Origin: CAYMBP01 sp964388745 | GTDB lineage: Bacteria > Babelota > Babeliae > Babelales > RVW-14 | Assembly (NCBI GenBank): GCA_964388745.1 | Contig: CAYMBP010000019.1 | Coordinates: 1-29,731, forward strand | DNA: 29,731 bases | Direction: 5' to 3' | In this document: positions 22,810 through 29,731 of the stretch, piece by piece | Layout of the letters: each line of letters starts with the position of its first letter | Numbering within the stretch: the stretch's first letter is position 1 | The notes under the pieces: model-generated | Database searches by the model: none | What the model was told of the DNA's origin: nothing | Seen by the model: only the letters and a program-made list of their open reading frames with translations | Position numbers and translations under genes: made by a program

Positions 22810-25131
22810 ATGCTATTTTTACTCATCATACTCATTATTTTTTCAGCAGAAAACCCCTTATCTGCACGCTATCATAAACCAACCTGTAATCACATCATTA
22901 CCCCTAGTGGCCACAGCCGCCTTGGTGATACTATAACCTCATATTGCATTGCACAATGGCTCTCCTACAAATATGACATTCCACTTTTTGCACCCTCTTT
23001 TGATAGATCAAAAGCATTCTCATTTGATGAAGTCGATCCTCTTCTGCAACAAAAAATCACAACTATGTTTGAATCTGTTAATATTGAAAGCGAAAATGAT
23101 CTTATTAAAATTTTAAGAACAGAATCTCTTCCTAAGTTACTAACTATCAGCTACTCAACTATTTTTCACTATCCAGGGGAGCTCATTGCTAATTTCAATT
23201 GGCCAGATATCTGGACAAGTATGTATTATTATTTTAGAGCTCATCCTACTATTGAAAAAAAAGTGCGCCAAGGAGTAATGCTTAAAACACCAATTAAGTC
23301 GATTGACTTACCAGACAACATGATTTCTGTTGCTGTTCATGTGCGCTCTGGAAGTGGCCCAGATACTCCTCCTGCCTCGATACAATACCTTGATGAATGG
23401 GAAAAAATTACAAAAAATAAGAAATCTAAAGACTTTATTCCTTACTCATCCGATCTTCACTTTCCTCTCAAGCTGCCACCAGAGCAATTTTATGTTAATC
23501 AAATTATTAAATTATCTTACTTACTTGGTCACGCGCCACTATTTGTACGTATTTTTACAGATAACAAACATCCCCAAAAAATTGTTGATCGCTTTAAACA
23601 AAGAATTAATTTGAAAAATATTACCTTTGCTTGTGAGGAGTCTGGAGGTGAAGAACGCTCATGGAAAAAAAGTAGCATCATTGATGATGTATACAACATG
23701 GCACAATTTGATTGCCTAATCAAAGCTGAATCTGGCTTTGCATTAACCTCACAGTTCATCGGCAACCACAAACTTATCATTTATCCACAAAACTCAAAAA
23801 TATACTCCAGATCAGACCTCAATCAAGTAATGATAGATGTTGATGATGTTAGCATTATTTTTCATGACCCCAATAAAAAAACAACCAATTTTCAGAGCTT
23901 TAATAATATCCATGAAAGCCACCAAAAACAGGCATTTGATCTGCTTCTTGCACAATCAAAAAAACAAAATCCTGAACATTCTGGTATATGTAAAAGTGCT
24001 TCCATCACTCCCCCTACTTCAGCTCAAGAATCTGAACCAGAAGTCCCTCAGACATGTCTTTTAACGATAAAAGATATGAGCCACACCACAAGCCGACTGG
24101 GTGATAACGTTTTATCTTACTGTACGGCAAAATGGTATTCATATAAATATGACATTCCTTTTTTCTTCTCACCGTTTAAACATTCTAATCTTTTTTCATG
24201 TGATCGCATCGACATCCCATATAAAAAATCTTTTGCGAAGAATTTTAAAACAGTTGATATCTCAAGCGAAGATGAACTAATAAAAATACTGCGCACCGGC
24301 ACTGAGTCAACACTGTGTGTTATCACTTTTGCATCTGTTTTTGAACATCCAGGAGAGCTGGCAATGAATTTTCACTGGCCAGATGTACACTCAAGCATAT
24401 ACTTTTTCTCTCACGAACATCCCGAGTTTGGCAAAGAGCTGCGCAACGGTTTAACTCCACAAAAAACCGCACGGACACTTAATTTGCCACACGATAAGAT
24501 TACCGTTGCTGTTCATGTTCGCAAGGCAAGTGACCGGGATGCCTATCCCGTTTCTATTCAATATCGAGATGAGTGGAATGAAATTATTGCGCATAAAATA
24601 AAAAATCCAAAGCTCTCCGATGGATGCGACCTTCGTTTTCCATTGCGTGTTCCTAGCGAGCAATTTTATGTTGATCAAATTATCAAGCTATCTGAAGTCT
24701 TAAATCACCCACCCTTGTATATTTATCTGTTTACCGATGATAAACATCCAGAAAAAATTATTCAACGACTTCAAAAAAGAATCCCTCTAGACAATATAAC
24801 CTTTGACTACAACCATGAAGACCCAGAAGGACGAGATGCCAGCGAGCAAGATATTCTTGACGATTTATATAATATGTCCCGCTTTAACTGTTTAATTAGA
24901 ACACAATCAGGATTCTCAGCAATTTCACAACTTATCGGTAATCACAAAATTATTATATACCCGCAAAATTCAAAAATTTTCTACCACTCACAGCTCAATC
25001 AGATTATGATTGATGTTCATGATGTCAGCATTATTTTCAAACATTCTGAGCAAGAAAAACCAGAGTTTTTTACCTTTAAGACCATAACTAATGAACATAA
25101 AAAACAAGCTCAAAAAATAATATTTCAATAA
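22810..25131 (+). CDS. Secreted protein of two tandem glycosyltransferase-like (fucosyltransferase-type) domains
   Basis: 773 residues: signal peptide (1-about 20) and two homologous domains 392 residues apart. Each starts with SRLGD (Arg37; Arg429) and a YCxAxWxSYKYDIPxF helix/strand, carries VAVHVR (His177/Arg179; His569/Arg571), FTDxKHPxKIxxRxxxRI, and ends DDxYNMxxFxCLI-x-x-x-SGF (a DxxxM...SxF pattern), followed by SQxIGNHKxIIYPQNSKI. H-x-R near mid-domain and the late S-x-F resemble GT11/GT23-type alpha-fucosyltransferases that bind GDP-sugars. A linker rich in Ser/Pro/Glu (375-415) joins them. Function as a sugar transferase is inferred from fold-level resemblance. AAGGAG SD. Single gene. 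Confidence 0.6.
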   Translation: MLFLLIILIIFSAENPLSARYHKPTCNHIITPSGHSRLGDTITSYCIAQWLSYKYDIPLFAPSFDRSKAFSFDEVDPLLQQKITTMFESVNIESENDLIKILRTESLPKLLTISYSTIFHYPGELIANFNWPDIWTSMYYYFRAHPTIEKKVRQGVMLKTPIKSIDLPDNMISVAVHVRSGSGPDTPPASIQYLDEWEKITKNKKSKDFIPYSSDLHFPLKLPPEQFYVNQIIKLSYLLGHAPLFVRIFTDNKHPQKIVDRFKQRINLKNITFACEESGGEERSWKKSSIIDDVYNMAQFDCLIKAESGFALTSQFIGNHKLIIYPQNSKIYSRSDLNQVMIDVDDVSIIFHDPNKKTTNFQSFNNIHESHQKQAFDLLLAQSKKQNPEHSGICKSASITPPTSAQESEPEVPQTCLLTIKDMSHTTSRLGDNVLSYCTAKWYSYKYDIPFFFSPFKHSNLFSCDRIDIPYKKSFAKNFKTVDISSEDELIKILRTGTESTLCVITFASVFEHPGELAMNFHWPDVHSSIYFFSHEHPEFGKELRNGLTPQKTARTLNLPHDKITVAVHVRKASDRDAYPVSIQYRDEWNEIIAHKIKNPKLSDGCDLRFPLRVPSEQFYVDQIIKLSEVLNHPPLYIYLFTDDKHPEKIIQRLQKRIPLDNITFDYNHEDPEGRDASEQDILDDLYNMSRFNCLIRTQSGFSAISQLIGNHKIIIYPQNSKIFYHSQLNQIMIDVHDVSIIFKHSEQEKPEFFTFKTITNEHKKQAQKIIFQ

Positions 25132-25259
25132 TAACCTATAACATGAAAGAAGCCTTGATCCATATCAAGAACTAAGTGCTTGCATTAATTAAGAAATAAA
25201 CAGGTATTTTTTAGTGAACAATAATAATACTCTTTTATTTTACATAAGGAATCTTCACA

Positions 25260-26189
25260 ATGGCATATCATCCATATCTTCTTTTCTTCTTATTTGTGGC
25301 TCTCGGAGTAAACTGTAAGGCTCAACCTGCTAAACAAGTTGAACAGAGTAGCTTACCACCAGCTCAAAGACCAAAGGCTATTGTAATTGGCGCAAGCTCT
25401 GGCATTGGTCGGGCAACGGCGAAACAGCTTGCTCAAAAGGGATATGATATTGGCATTGCAGCACGACGGACAGAACTTCTTGAATCATTAGGACAAGAAA
25501 TTAGTGATGAATACTATGCTGATCTCAAATCTAGCGAAGAGAGCTCAAGCAGCCAAAAAACCCCACCAAAAGTTTTTATTAAATCACTTGATGTAACACA
25601 AGCTCCTGATGTTCATACTAAACTTGATGAGCTCATTAAGGAGGTCGGCGGACTTGATGTGATTGTTATTAGCGTTACTGCCTATTCACCAAATGGCACA
25701 GCAGATAAAGATACCATCAACATCGATCTTCTTGGTTTTTATAATGTTGCACATCATATTGTTAAATTCTTTAAACAACAGCGCCATGGGCATCTTATTG
25801 GGATTTCTTCTGTTGACAGTGTCCGAGGTAATTCTCAAGACCCTGTCTTTTCTGCAGCAAAAGCCTTTGTCTCTACATACCTTGATGGTATCAGAAACTA
25901 TATGTCGCAAAATGATATTCCAATACATATTACTGACGTTCTTCCAGGTTGGGTTGATCTTGAAAAAGTAAAATTTAGTGATTTTCCAGATACCTTTTGG
26001 GTTATTGCTGCAGAACAAGCCGCACATGATATTTGTCAGGCAATTGAAGACAAAACCTCTCGTCTCTTTGTACCTAAGCGCTGGCGATTACTAACACTTC
26101 TCTGGCAGATACTTCCCGACTCCATCTACAATGCAGATTGGTTTCCGTTCAGAGATGTCCCAGCCACAAACCGCCAAAGCTTATCTTGA
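25260..26189 (+). CDS. Exported short-chain dehydrogenase/reductase-like protein without the catalytic Tyr
   Basis: 309 residues. Hydrophobic N-terminal segment (1-about 19, ALGVNC), then a Q/P-rich spacer and a Rossmann fold: GASSGIG (44-50, nucleotide-binding), AARRTELL, the LDVTQAPDV strand; VISVTAYSP replaces the usual NNAG; GISSVDS with the catalytic Ser at 183/184; PVFSAAKAF (196-204) where active enzymes have YxxxK, so Phe197 stands in for the catalytic Tyr while Lys201 is kept. One base (TAT to TTT) would make the change. Otherwise a classical SDR (GWVD region after). Signal peptide plus missing Tyr suggests altered or no catalysis. AAGGAA SD. 3' end overlaps the converging mpg gene by 64 bp. 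Confidence 0.75.
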   Translation: MAYHPYLLFFLFVALGVNCKAQPAKQVEQSSLPPAQRPKAIVIGASSGIGRATAKQLAQKGYDIGIAARRTELLESLGQEISDEYYADLKSSEESSSSQKTPPKVFIKSLDVTQAPDVHTKLDELIKEVGGLDVIVISVTAYSPNGTADKDTINIDLLGFYNVAHHIVKFFKQQRHGHLIGISSVDSVRGNSQDPVFSAAKAFVSTYLDGIRNYMSQNDIPIHITDVLPGWVDLEKVKFSDFPDTFWVIAAEQAAHDICQAIEDKTSRLFVPKRWRLLTLLWQILPDSIYNADWFPFRDVPATNRQSLS

Positions 26190-26647
26190 GCTTTTTTAAC
26201 ACCAATGCGTGTTGTTGCATGCCATGAGGATACCTCATCTCCATAAGCAATATATATCTCCTGTGATGTTATGGTATTGAGATTGTTTTGCTTAGTAGTA
26301 ATCCCAAAAGCCCGGCAGACTTTGCCGGGCCCACGAAGATACTGTCTCTCTGTTTTGATGCCACGAATCAACACCGCTCCTGCTTGCCCTTCATGCTCAA
26401 CAACAATATTCAAACAAAAATACATACCATAGATCATGTAGACATACACATGACCGGGCGGACCAAACATAATTTGCGACCGCTTTGTGGGACCTTTGAA
26501 AGCATGAGAAGCTTCATCATCGTACCCACGGTAAGCTTCTGTTGCAGTAATAATGCCACGATGCTTGCCAACAATTAATTCTTTACCAAGAAGATCTTTA
26601 GCAACATCAACAACATAACGATTATAAAAATCAAATGATAGCTTCAT
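26126..26647 (-). CDS. mpg: 3-methyladenine DNA glycosylase (AAG/MPG family)
   Basis: Removes alkylated and deaminated purines from DNA in base-excision repair. Seen: TATEAYRGYDDEASHAFKGP (catalytic Glu in TEAY, Asp-Glu-Ala-Ser-His), GPPGHVYVYMIYGMYFCLNI (intercalating Tyr and active-site strand), GAVLIRGIK, LRGPGKVCRAFGIT and a C-terminal TTRIGVKKA...LWRFV. 173 residues from the ATG at 26647. The frame extends to 26698, but MKLSFDFYNR... is the conserved start and no SD is seen upstream. The final 64 bp lie on the opposite strand of the SDR gene's end. Confidence 0.9.
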   Translation of the reverse strand: MKLSFDFYNRYVVDVAKDLLGKELIVGKHRGIITATEAYRGYDDEASHAFKGPTKRSQIMFGPPGHVYVYMIYGMYFCLNIVVEHEGQAGAVLIRGIKTERQYLRGPGKVCRAFGITTKQNNLNTITSQEIYIAYGDEVSSWHATTRIGVKKAQDKLWRFVAGTSLNGNQSAL

Positions 26648-26800
26648 AAACTCTATGTATATTTTATGCAAGATGTATTTTTTAAGGTATTCCACCAAGA
26701 AAGGTTAAGCCGTTATCCTTTCTTAGTGAACCACCCAAAAGAAAGGTTTGCAAGACTTTTTATATAAAAAACACTTAATAATTGCCCTTTTAGCAATATA

Positions 26801-26829
26801 TTGACAGATCTAAAGTGGCACTTTAAAAT
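26801..26829 (+). promoter_or_regulatory. Sigma-70-type promoter for the AAA/DUF4143 ATPase gene
   Basis: TTGACA (26801-26806), exactly 17 nt, TAAAAT (26824-26829). Expected start near 26836, 31 nt before the ATG at 26867. This also argues against reading the TTG of TTGACA as the start codon. Confidence 0.65.
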
Positions 26830-26866
26830 AGACAAATCTTCTCACATTATAAAGAAAGATAAAGAA

Positions 26867-28075
26867 ATGTTTCAAAGAGCCCTATACAAAACACTTCAGC
26901 GCTATGCCAAATTCCCCGCAGTTGCCTTGCTTGGCCCTCGACAATCTGGAAAAACCACGCTGGCTCAAATAGCATTTCCAAATCATACTTTTTTGAGCCT
27001 TGATCATGAGGTAACCAGAGCTTTTGCGTTAGAAGATCCTGAAAACTTTCTTTTGAGCCATGAAAATGAGCATGGTATTATTCTTGATGAATTTCAATAT
27101 GCTCCACAATTAACAACAGCCATCAAGCTTGAAGTAGATAAAAAGAAACGACCAGGCTATTTCATTTTAACCGGTTCTCAAAATTTTTTAATGAACAAAG
27201 CAATTACAGAATCGCTTGCAGGAAGAATTGGTATCTTAAATCTTCTGCCCTTTTCGAATCAAGAGCTCCTTGACAATAATATTGCGCCCAATGACCCGAA
27301 TCAACTTATCTTTCAAGGAGGTTATCCGCGCATTTATGATGAAAATTTCTTACCAACCGAGCTCTACCCATCTTATATTTTGTCATATATTCAACGTGAT
27401 GTTGGACAACTGATTAATGTCAAGAACATGACAACATTTCATCGTTTTGTTCAACTTTGTGCAGGAAGAGCTGGTCAATTATGCAATATCAATGCCCTTG
27501 CCGTTGAAACAGGCATTTCTGCTCCTACCGCACGAGAGTGGCTTTCAATGCTAGAAGCAAGTTACATCATTTTTTTCTTAGAGCCACACTTTAATAATTT
27601 TAATAAACGACTTGTTAAATCTCCAAAGCTTTATTTTTTTGATACTGGCCTTGCCTGTTCACTCTTAAGAATTGATTCAGCAGATACCCTAAAACTCTCT
27701 CATTTTTACGGAGCTCTTTTTGAAAATTGGATTATTGCTGATTTATATAAACAATATTGCAACTTAGGCATGAGACCATCTCTTTATTTTTGGCGAGATA
27801 CTGGTGGTGCACATGAAGTCGATTGCATCCTTGATCAAGGAAATATCTGTTACCCTATTGAAATTAAGTCAGGCAAGACCATAACAAATAACTTCTTCAC
27901 TGGACTTGATTTTTGGAATAGCCTGGCAAAAGGAGATCCTCAAAATGCCTATCTCGTGTATGCCAATGACCAAAAGCAAATTCGCAAGCAAGGCAATGTT
28001 ATAGGCTGGAAAGATGCAAGCTCAATTGTTGAAAAAATAAGCAGCCCGGCCACTGAAAATAAAGATACAAAATAA
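26867..28075 (+). CDS. AAA_14/DUF4143 ATPase
   Basis: 402 residues. Seen: Walker A GPRQSGKTT (23-31), Walker B ILDEFQYAP (72-80), FILTGSQNF sensor region; then the DUF4143 C-terminal domain (about 190-395) with FFDTGLACSLLRI, GALFENWIIADLYK, the FWRDTGGAHEVDCILD nuclease-like strand (Glu, Asp) and PIEIKSGKT. The last two motifs resemble the PD-(D/E)xK layout (E...D, ExK). The family is very common in genomes of host-associated and gut bacteria, role unclear (mobile-element or toxin links proposed). Own promoter. Independent gene. Confidence 0.85.
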   Translation: MFQRALYKTLQRYAKFPAVALLGPRQSGKTTLAQIAFPNHTFLSLDHEVTRAFALEDPENFLLSHENEHGIILDEFQYAPQLTTAIKLEVDKKKRPGYFILTGSQNFLMNKAITESLAGRIGILNLLPFSNQELLDNNIAPNDPNQLIFQGGYPRIYDENFLPTELYPSYILSYIQRDVGQLINVKNMTTFHRFVQLCAGRAGQLCNINALAVETGISAPTAREWLSMLEASYIIFFLEPHFNNFNKRLVKSPKLYFFDTGLACSLLRIDSADTLKLSHFYGALFENWIIADLYKQYCNLGMRPSLYFWRDTGGAHEVDCILDQGNICYPIEIKSGKTITNNFFTGLDFWNSLAKGDPQNAYLVYANDQKQIRKQGNVIGWKDASSIVEKISSPATENKDTK

Positions 28076-28076
28076 A

Positions 28077-28835
28077 TCATTCACAACTAGATATATATCT
28101 GCTTAATAAGCCATCCCTTGGATCACCAGGAGTGACGAACTGCTGCAGCTGCTTCATGTCAATTTTGTAACGATGAAAAAGGCTCATTAAGTCATTGACA
28201 TCCTGATCATGTAGATCAGAAGAAACAATGTGCAAGAACATGGAATTCGTCAATGCAGATAAACCTTCTATGCAGTCAATACGCGCAACCCATTCAAAAA
28301 ATGCAGACTCATCATATGGTGAACAAAAAATAACATCTTCGCACACTAAAACTATTCCTTGATCTATGAGATGATCTTCTCGTTTTTCATCACCTTTAGG
28401 AAAAACATTTTTATGGAATCCATCAGGATAACATACGTTCCAATGCGTCCTAATATACGCATTATCCCCTGCTGGAAACCAAATTGCTCCTGATTCATCG
28501 GGCCAGCCTTCTTCGGCTTGCTGATCAAAACTTATAGCCCTCTCTTTTTGAACAATAGCCTCATCATCTAATGAAGGAAAAACAAGCTCATAATGTCCGC
28601 TTGGACTATACACCTTCCAGTTAAGTTTTTCGTAGGTATTTTTACCAGAAGGGACCCATAATGCTCCTTTTTGATCAAGCCAACCATATCCCTTACCGAA
28701 AGAATTTTTAACTCTTTTTAACAGAGTCTTATCCGACTGAATATATCCATTTTCTTGTTTTGGTAAACCTGGAAGCGATGATAAATTAAGACGTAAAATA
28801 AAATTAAGTGCGCCTCTGTCCTGTGACCAATTCAT
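28077..28835 (-). CDS. Chimeric protein: two degenerate toxin-37-like modules fused to an immunity-like domain
   Basis: 252 residues. Two tandem motifs: GYGWLDQKGALWVPSG...LNWKVYSPSGHYELVFP (49-87) and EGWPDESGAIWFPAG...THWNVCYPDGFHKNVFP (109-146) match the pattern of the toxin encoded upstream (GWxDxxGxxWxPxG, then HWDV, then P) but lack the GHGGP segment; the first also lost the His of HWDV. Then residues 158-236 (IVLVCEDVIFCSPYDESAFF, EWVARIDCIE, LFHRYKIDMKQL) are homologous to the neighbouring 104-residue protein. No signal peptide. Probably arisen by duplication and fusion of a toxin/immunity pair. Follows the immunity gene by 35 nt on the same strand, so likely co-transcribed. Confidence 0.65.
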   Translation of the reverse strand: MNWSQDRGALNFILRLNLSSLPGLPKQENGYIQSDKTLLKRVKNSFGKGYGWLDQKGALWVPSGKNTYEKLNWKVYSPSGHYELVFPSLDDEAIVQKERAISFDQQAEEGWPDESGAIWFPAGDNAYIRTHWNVCYPDGFHKNVFPKGDEKREDHLIDQGIVLVCEDVIFCSPYDESAFFEWVARIDCIEGLSALTNSMFLHIVSSDLHDQDVNDLMSLFHRYKIDMKQLQQFVTPGDPRDGLLSRYISSCE

Positions 28836-28870
28836 ACAACTCTCGCTATTTTTAATTTTCTAAAATAATA

Positions 28871-29185
28871 TTACTCAATAGATTCCTTAAAAATATCTTG
28901 ATACCAAAATTCCTTTGAATCTTGATTACAAAACCAGATCTTGTTTTCGTCTGTCAGAAATATACTTAATTGACTCATATCTATCTTGTAACGATAGAAA
29001 AGACCAATGAGCTCTCGCAACTGCCAATCAGCCGGCATATTACTTCCAAGATGCAAAAGTAACTCATTGCCTGAACCAGAAACCTGCTGAATACAGTCAA
29101 GACGAGAAACCCACTCAAGAAAAATTTCTTGATCACGCTGTGAGTAAAAAGCAAGCTCTTTGCAAACTAAAATAATGTCATTCAA
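28871..29185 (-). CDS. Probable immunity protein of the adjacent toxin
   Basis: 104 residues, cytoplasmic (no signal peptide). Seen: MNDIILVCKELAFYSQRDQE, IFLEWVSRLDCIQQ, GSGNELLLHLGSN, LIGLFYRYKIDMSQL and FLTDENKIWF. The same layout (I-I-L-V-C-E-D/K, EWV-x-R-x-DCI, RYKIDM) recurs in the C-terminal half of the downstream chimeric protein, so the two are paralogues. Being immediately downstream of a small toxin-like gene, the classic spot for immunity, drives the assignment. GGGAGA SD. The family itself is known only by pattern to me. Confidence 0.6.
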   Translation of the reverse strand: MNDIILVCKELAFYSQRDQEIFLEWVSRLDCIQQVSGSGNELLLHLGSNMPADWQLRELIGLFYRYKIDMSQLSIFLTDENKIWFCNQDSKEFWYQDIFKESIE

Positions 29186-29232
29186 TTTTAATCTCCCTAT
29201 TTAAAATTTATTTTGAATGTAAGCAGCCTCAC

Positions 29233-29613
29233 CTATTTCGCGCCCCTTACCTTACCTCCAGGCAATATGTTTTTATAACCACCATCTCGAAGCTGAACAT
29301 CCCAATGAGGCCCACCATGCCCATTTGGACCAGAAGGAATCCAGTGATTACCCTTCTTATCTTTCCAGCCAAATCTTCCACTATCTTCATGTCTAGATTG
29401 TTGCCCATTCCATTTCTTCGGAGGAATAAAACCGTCTTCCTCTGAAGGCTTCCCTGGTGCCTTGGCTCCTCCTTTATTATCTGATACTCCTTCTTTATCT
29501 TCTTTTCCTTCAGCACCCCCTTTTTCTACTGAAGTCTCAGGAGGAACAAAACCATCTTCCTTTCCTGGCTTTCCAGGGGCCTTACCTTTCCCTTTACTAT
29601 CCTTCCGCCACAT
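29233..29613 (-). CDS. Small polymorphic-toxin-type (toxin-37-like) C-terminal domain protein
   Basis: 126 residues, Lys/Gly/Pro-rich. Two near-identical linkers, KAPGKPGKEDGFVPPE (11-26) and KAPGKPSEEDGFIPPK (51-66), then a compact end domain FGWKDKKGNHWIPSG (81-95) PNGHGGPHWDVQ (96-107) GGYKNILPGG (111-120). W/H/D residues in GHGGPHWDV are the conserved core of the toxin-37 type end domain as I recall it from secreted toxin C termini. The ATG at 29613 has a poorly spaced SD, and the same frame continues upstream (FDEENGS) to a TAA at 29644-29646, so this may be the C-terminal piece of a larger, broken toxin. The activity (nuclease) is not proven. Confidence 0.55.
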   Translation of the reverse strand: MWRKDSKGKGKAPGKPGKEDGFVPPETSVEKGGAEGKEDKEGVSDNKGGAKAPGKPSEEDGFIPPKKWNGQQSRHEDSGRFGWKDKKGNHWIPSGPNGHGGPHWDVQLRDGGYKNILPGGKVRGAK

Positions 29614-29643
29614 ACTCCCATTCTCTTCATCAAAATAAAAATT

Positions 29644-29730
29644 TTAAATCACATAACTATTTTGTGCACAAGCGTCTCTTAAAACACCAAAATCAAAGAA
29701 TGTTTCATACTGATGAACCTTATTGGTATT
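29644..29730 (-). CDS. Partial: C-terminal 28 residues of a protein entering from the right edge
   Basis: In the same frame as the toxin, an open stretch from the window end reads NTNKVHQYETFFDFGVLRDA CAQNSYVI (split here) and ends in TAA at 29644-29646. It could be the end of an upstream gene or the 5' part of the toxin polypeptide cut off by a nonsense mutation. Too short to identify. Confidence 0.35.
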   Translation of the reverse strand, partial: NTNKVHQYETFFDFGVLRDACAQNSYVI

Positions 29731-29731
29731 C

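Noticed and set aside
24000..24060. Possible break between two separate genes in the 773-residue protein
   Set aside because: The frame is continuous, only one SD and signal peptide exist, and the linker has ordinary composition, so one fused gene is preferred.
26310..26330. Perfect GCCCGGCA/TGCCGGGC hairpin
   Set aside because: It lies within the conserved GPGKVCRAFG coding segment of the mpg gene and has no T-run, so it is best explained by codons.
1..29731. CRISPR arrays, rRNA genes and complete insertion sequences
   Set aside because: No regularly spaced short direct repeats, no rRNA-like sequence and no transposase-like ORF were seen.

Overview
The window is an AT-rich bacterial chromosome segment (genes on both strands, short intergenic gaps, Shine-Dalgarno sites of the AAGG/GGAG type). 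It mixes a few housekeeping genes with many proteins that begin with a signal peptide and have eukaryote-like or degenerate enzyme folds: an ankyrin protein, alpha/beta hydrolases, a duplicated glycosyltransferase and a glutamine-rich repeat protein. With the number of decaying genes, this suggests a host-associated bacterium, most like the amoeba-infecting Candidatus Dependentiae (TM6/Babeliae). That placement is inferred from gene style; there is no marker rRNA here.

Layout. 1-4.7 kb: folC-like ligase and nrnA-like DHH phosphoesterase (divergent), then trxB and a 2-Cys peroxiredoxin (divergent, a thiol-peroxide defence pair), then a region of striking hairpins. 4.7-7.7 kb (minus): secreted ankyrin protein, membrane-anchored alpha/beta hydrolase and a HIT protein, the last two translationally coupled. 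7.7-10 kb: tRNA-Ser(TGA), tRNA-Ser(GCT) and tRNA-Arg(ACG) on minus; a DUF167 protein overlapping a GspF/PilC platform protein and then tRNA-Leu(CAA) on plus. 10-11.3 kb: a decayed gene, then a divergent MarR regulator and SnoaL-like protein with an operator-like palindrome between them. 11.3-13.3 kb: a secreted Q-rich protein made of 138-bp tandem repeats, broken by a 100-N assembly gap and an in-frame stop. 13.4-17.1 kb: a winged-helix pseudogene, two secreted proteins that look like dead enzymes, a frameshifted pseudogene and a DUF1653 protein. 17.2-19.9 kb: RhlE-type helicase and a secreted NlpC/P60 hydrolase. 20-22.5 kb: an MNT/HEPN toxin-antitoxin pair lying between a complete exported ACC deaminase/D-cysteine desulfhydrase-like gene and a nearly identical duplicate of its 3' end. 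22.8-28.1 kb: tandem-duplicated fucosyltransferase-like protein, exported SDR with a missing catalytic Tyr, 3-methyladenine DNA glycosylase and an AAA/DUF4143 ATPase. 28.1-29.7 kb: a polymorphic-toxin-like locus on minus, with a small toxin-37-like protein, its probable immunity protein, and a protein fusing two degenerate copies of the toxin motif to a copy of the immunity domain.

The most unusual items are the toxin/immunity locus with its chimeric protein, the MNT/HEPN cassette bracketed by direct repeats of a metabolic gene, and the exported repeat protein with basic nuclear-localisation-like patches. At least six stretches (9989-10377, 13391-13690, about 15169-15477, 16446-16798, 19911-20008, 20006-20323) look like decaying or truncated genes, so the locus is under active erosion.
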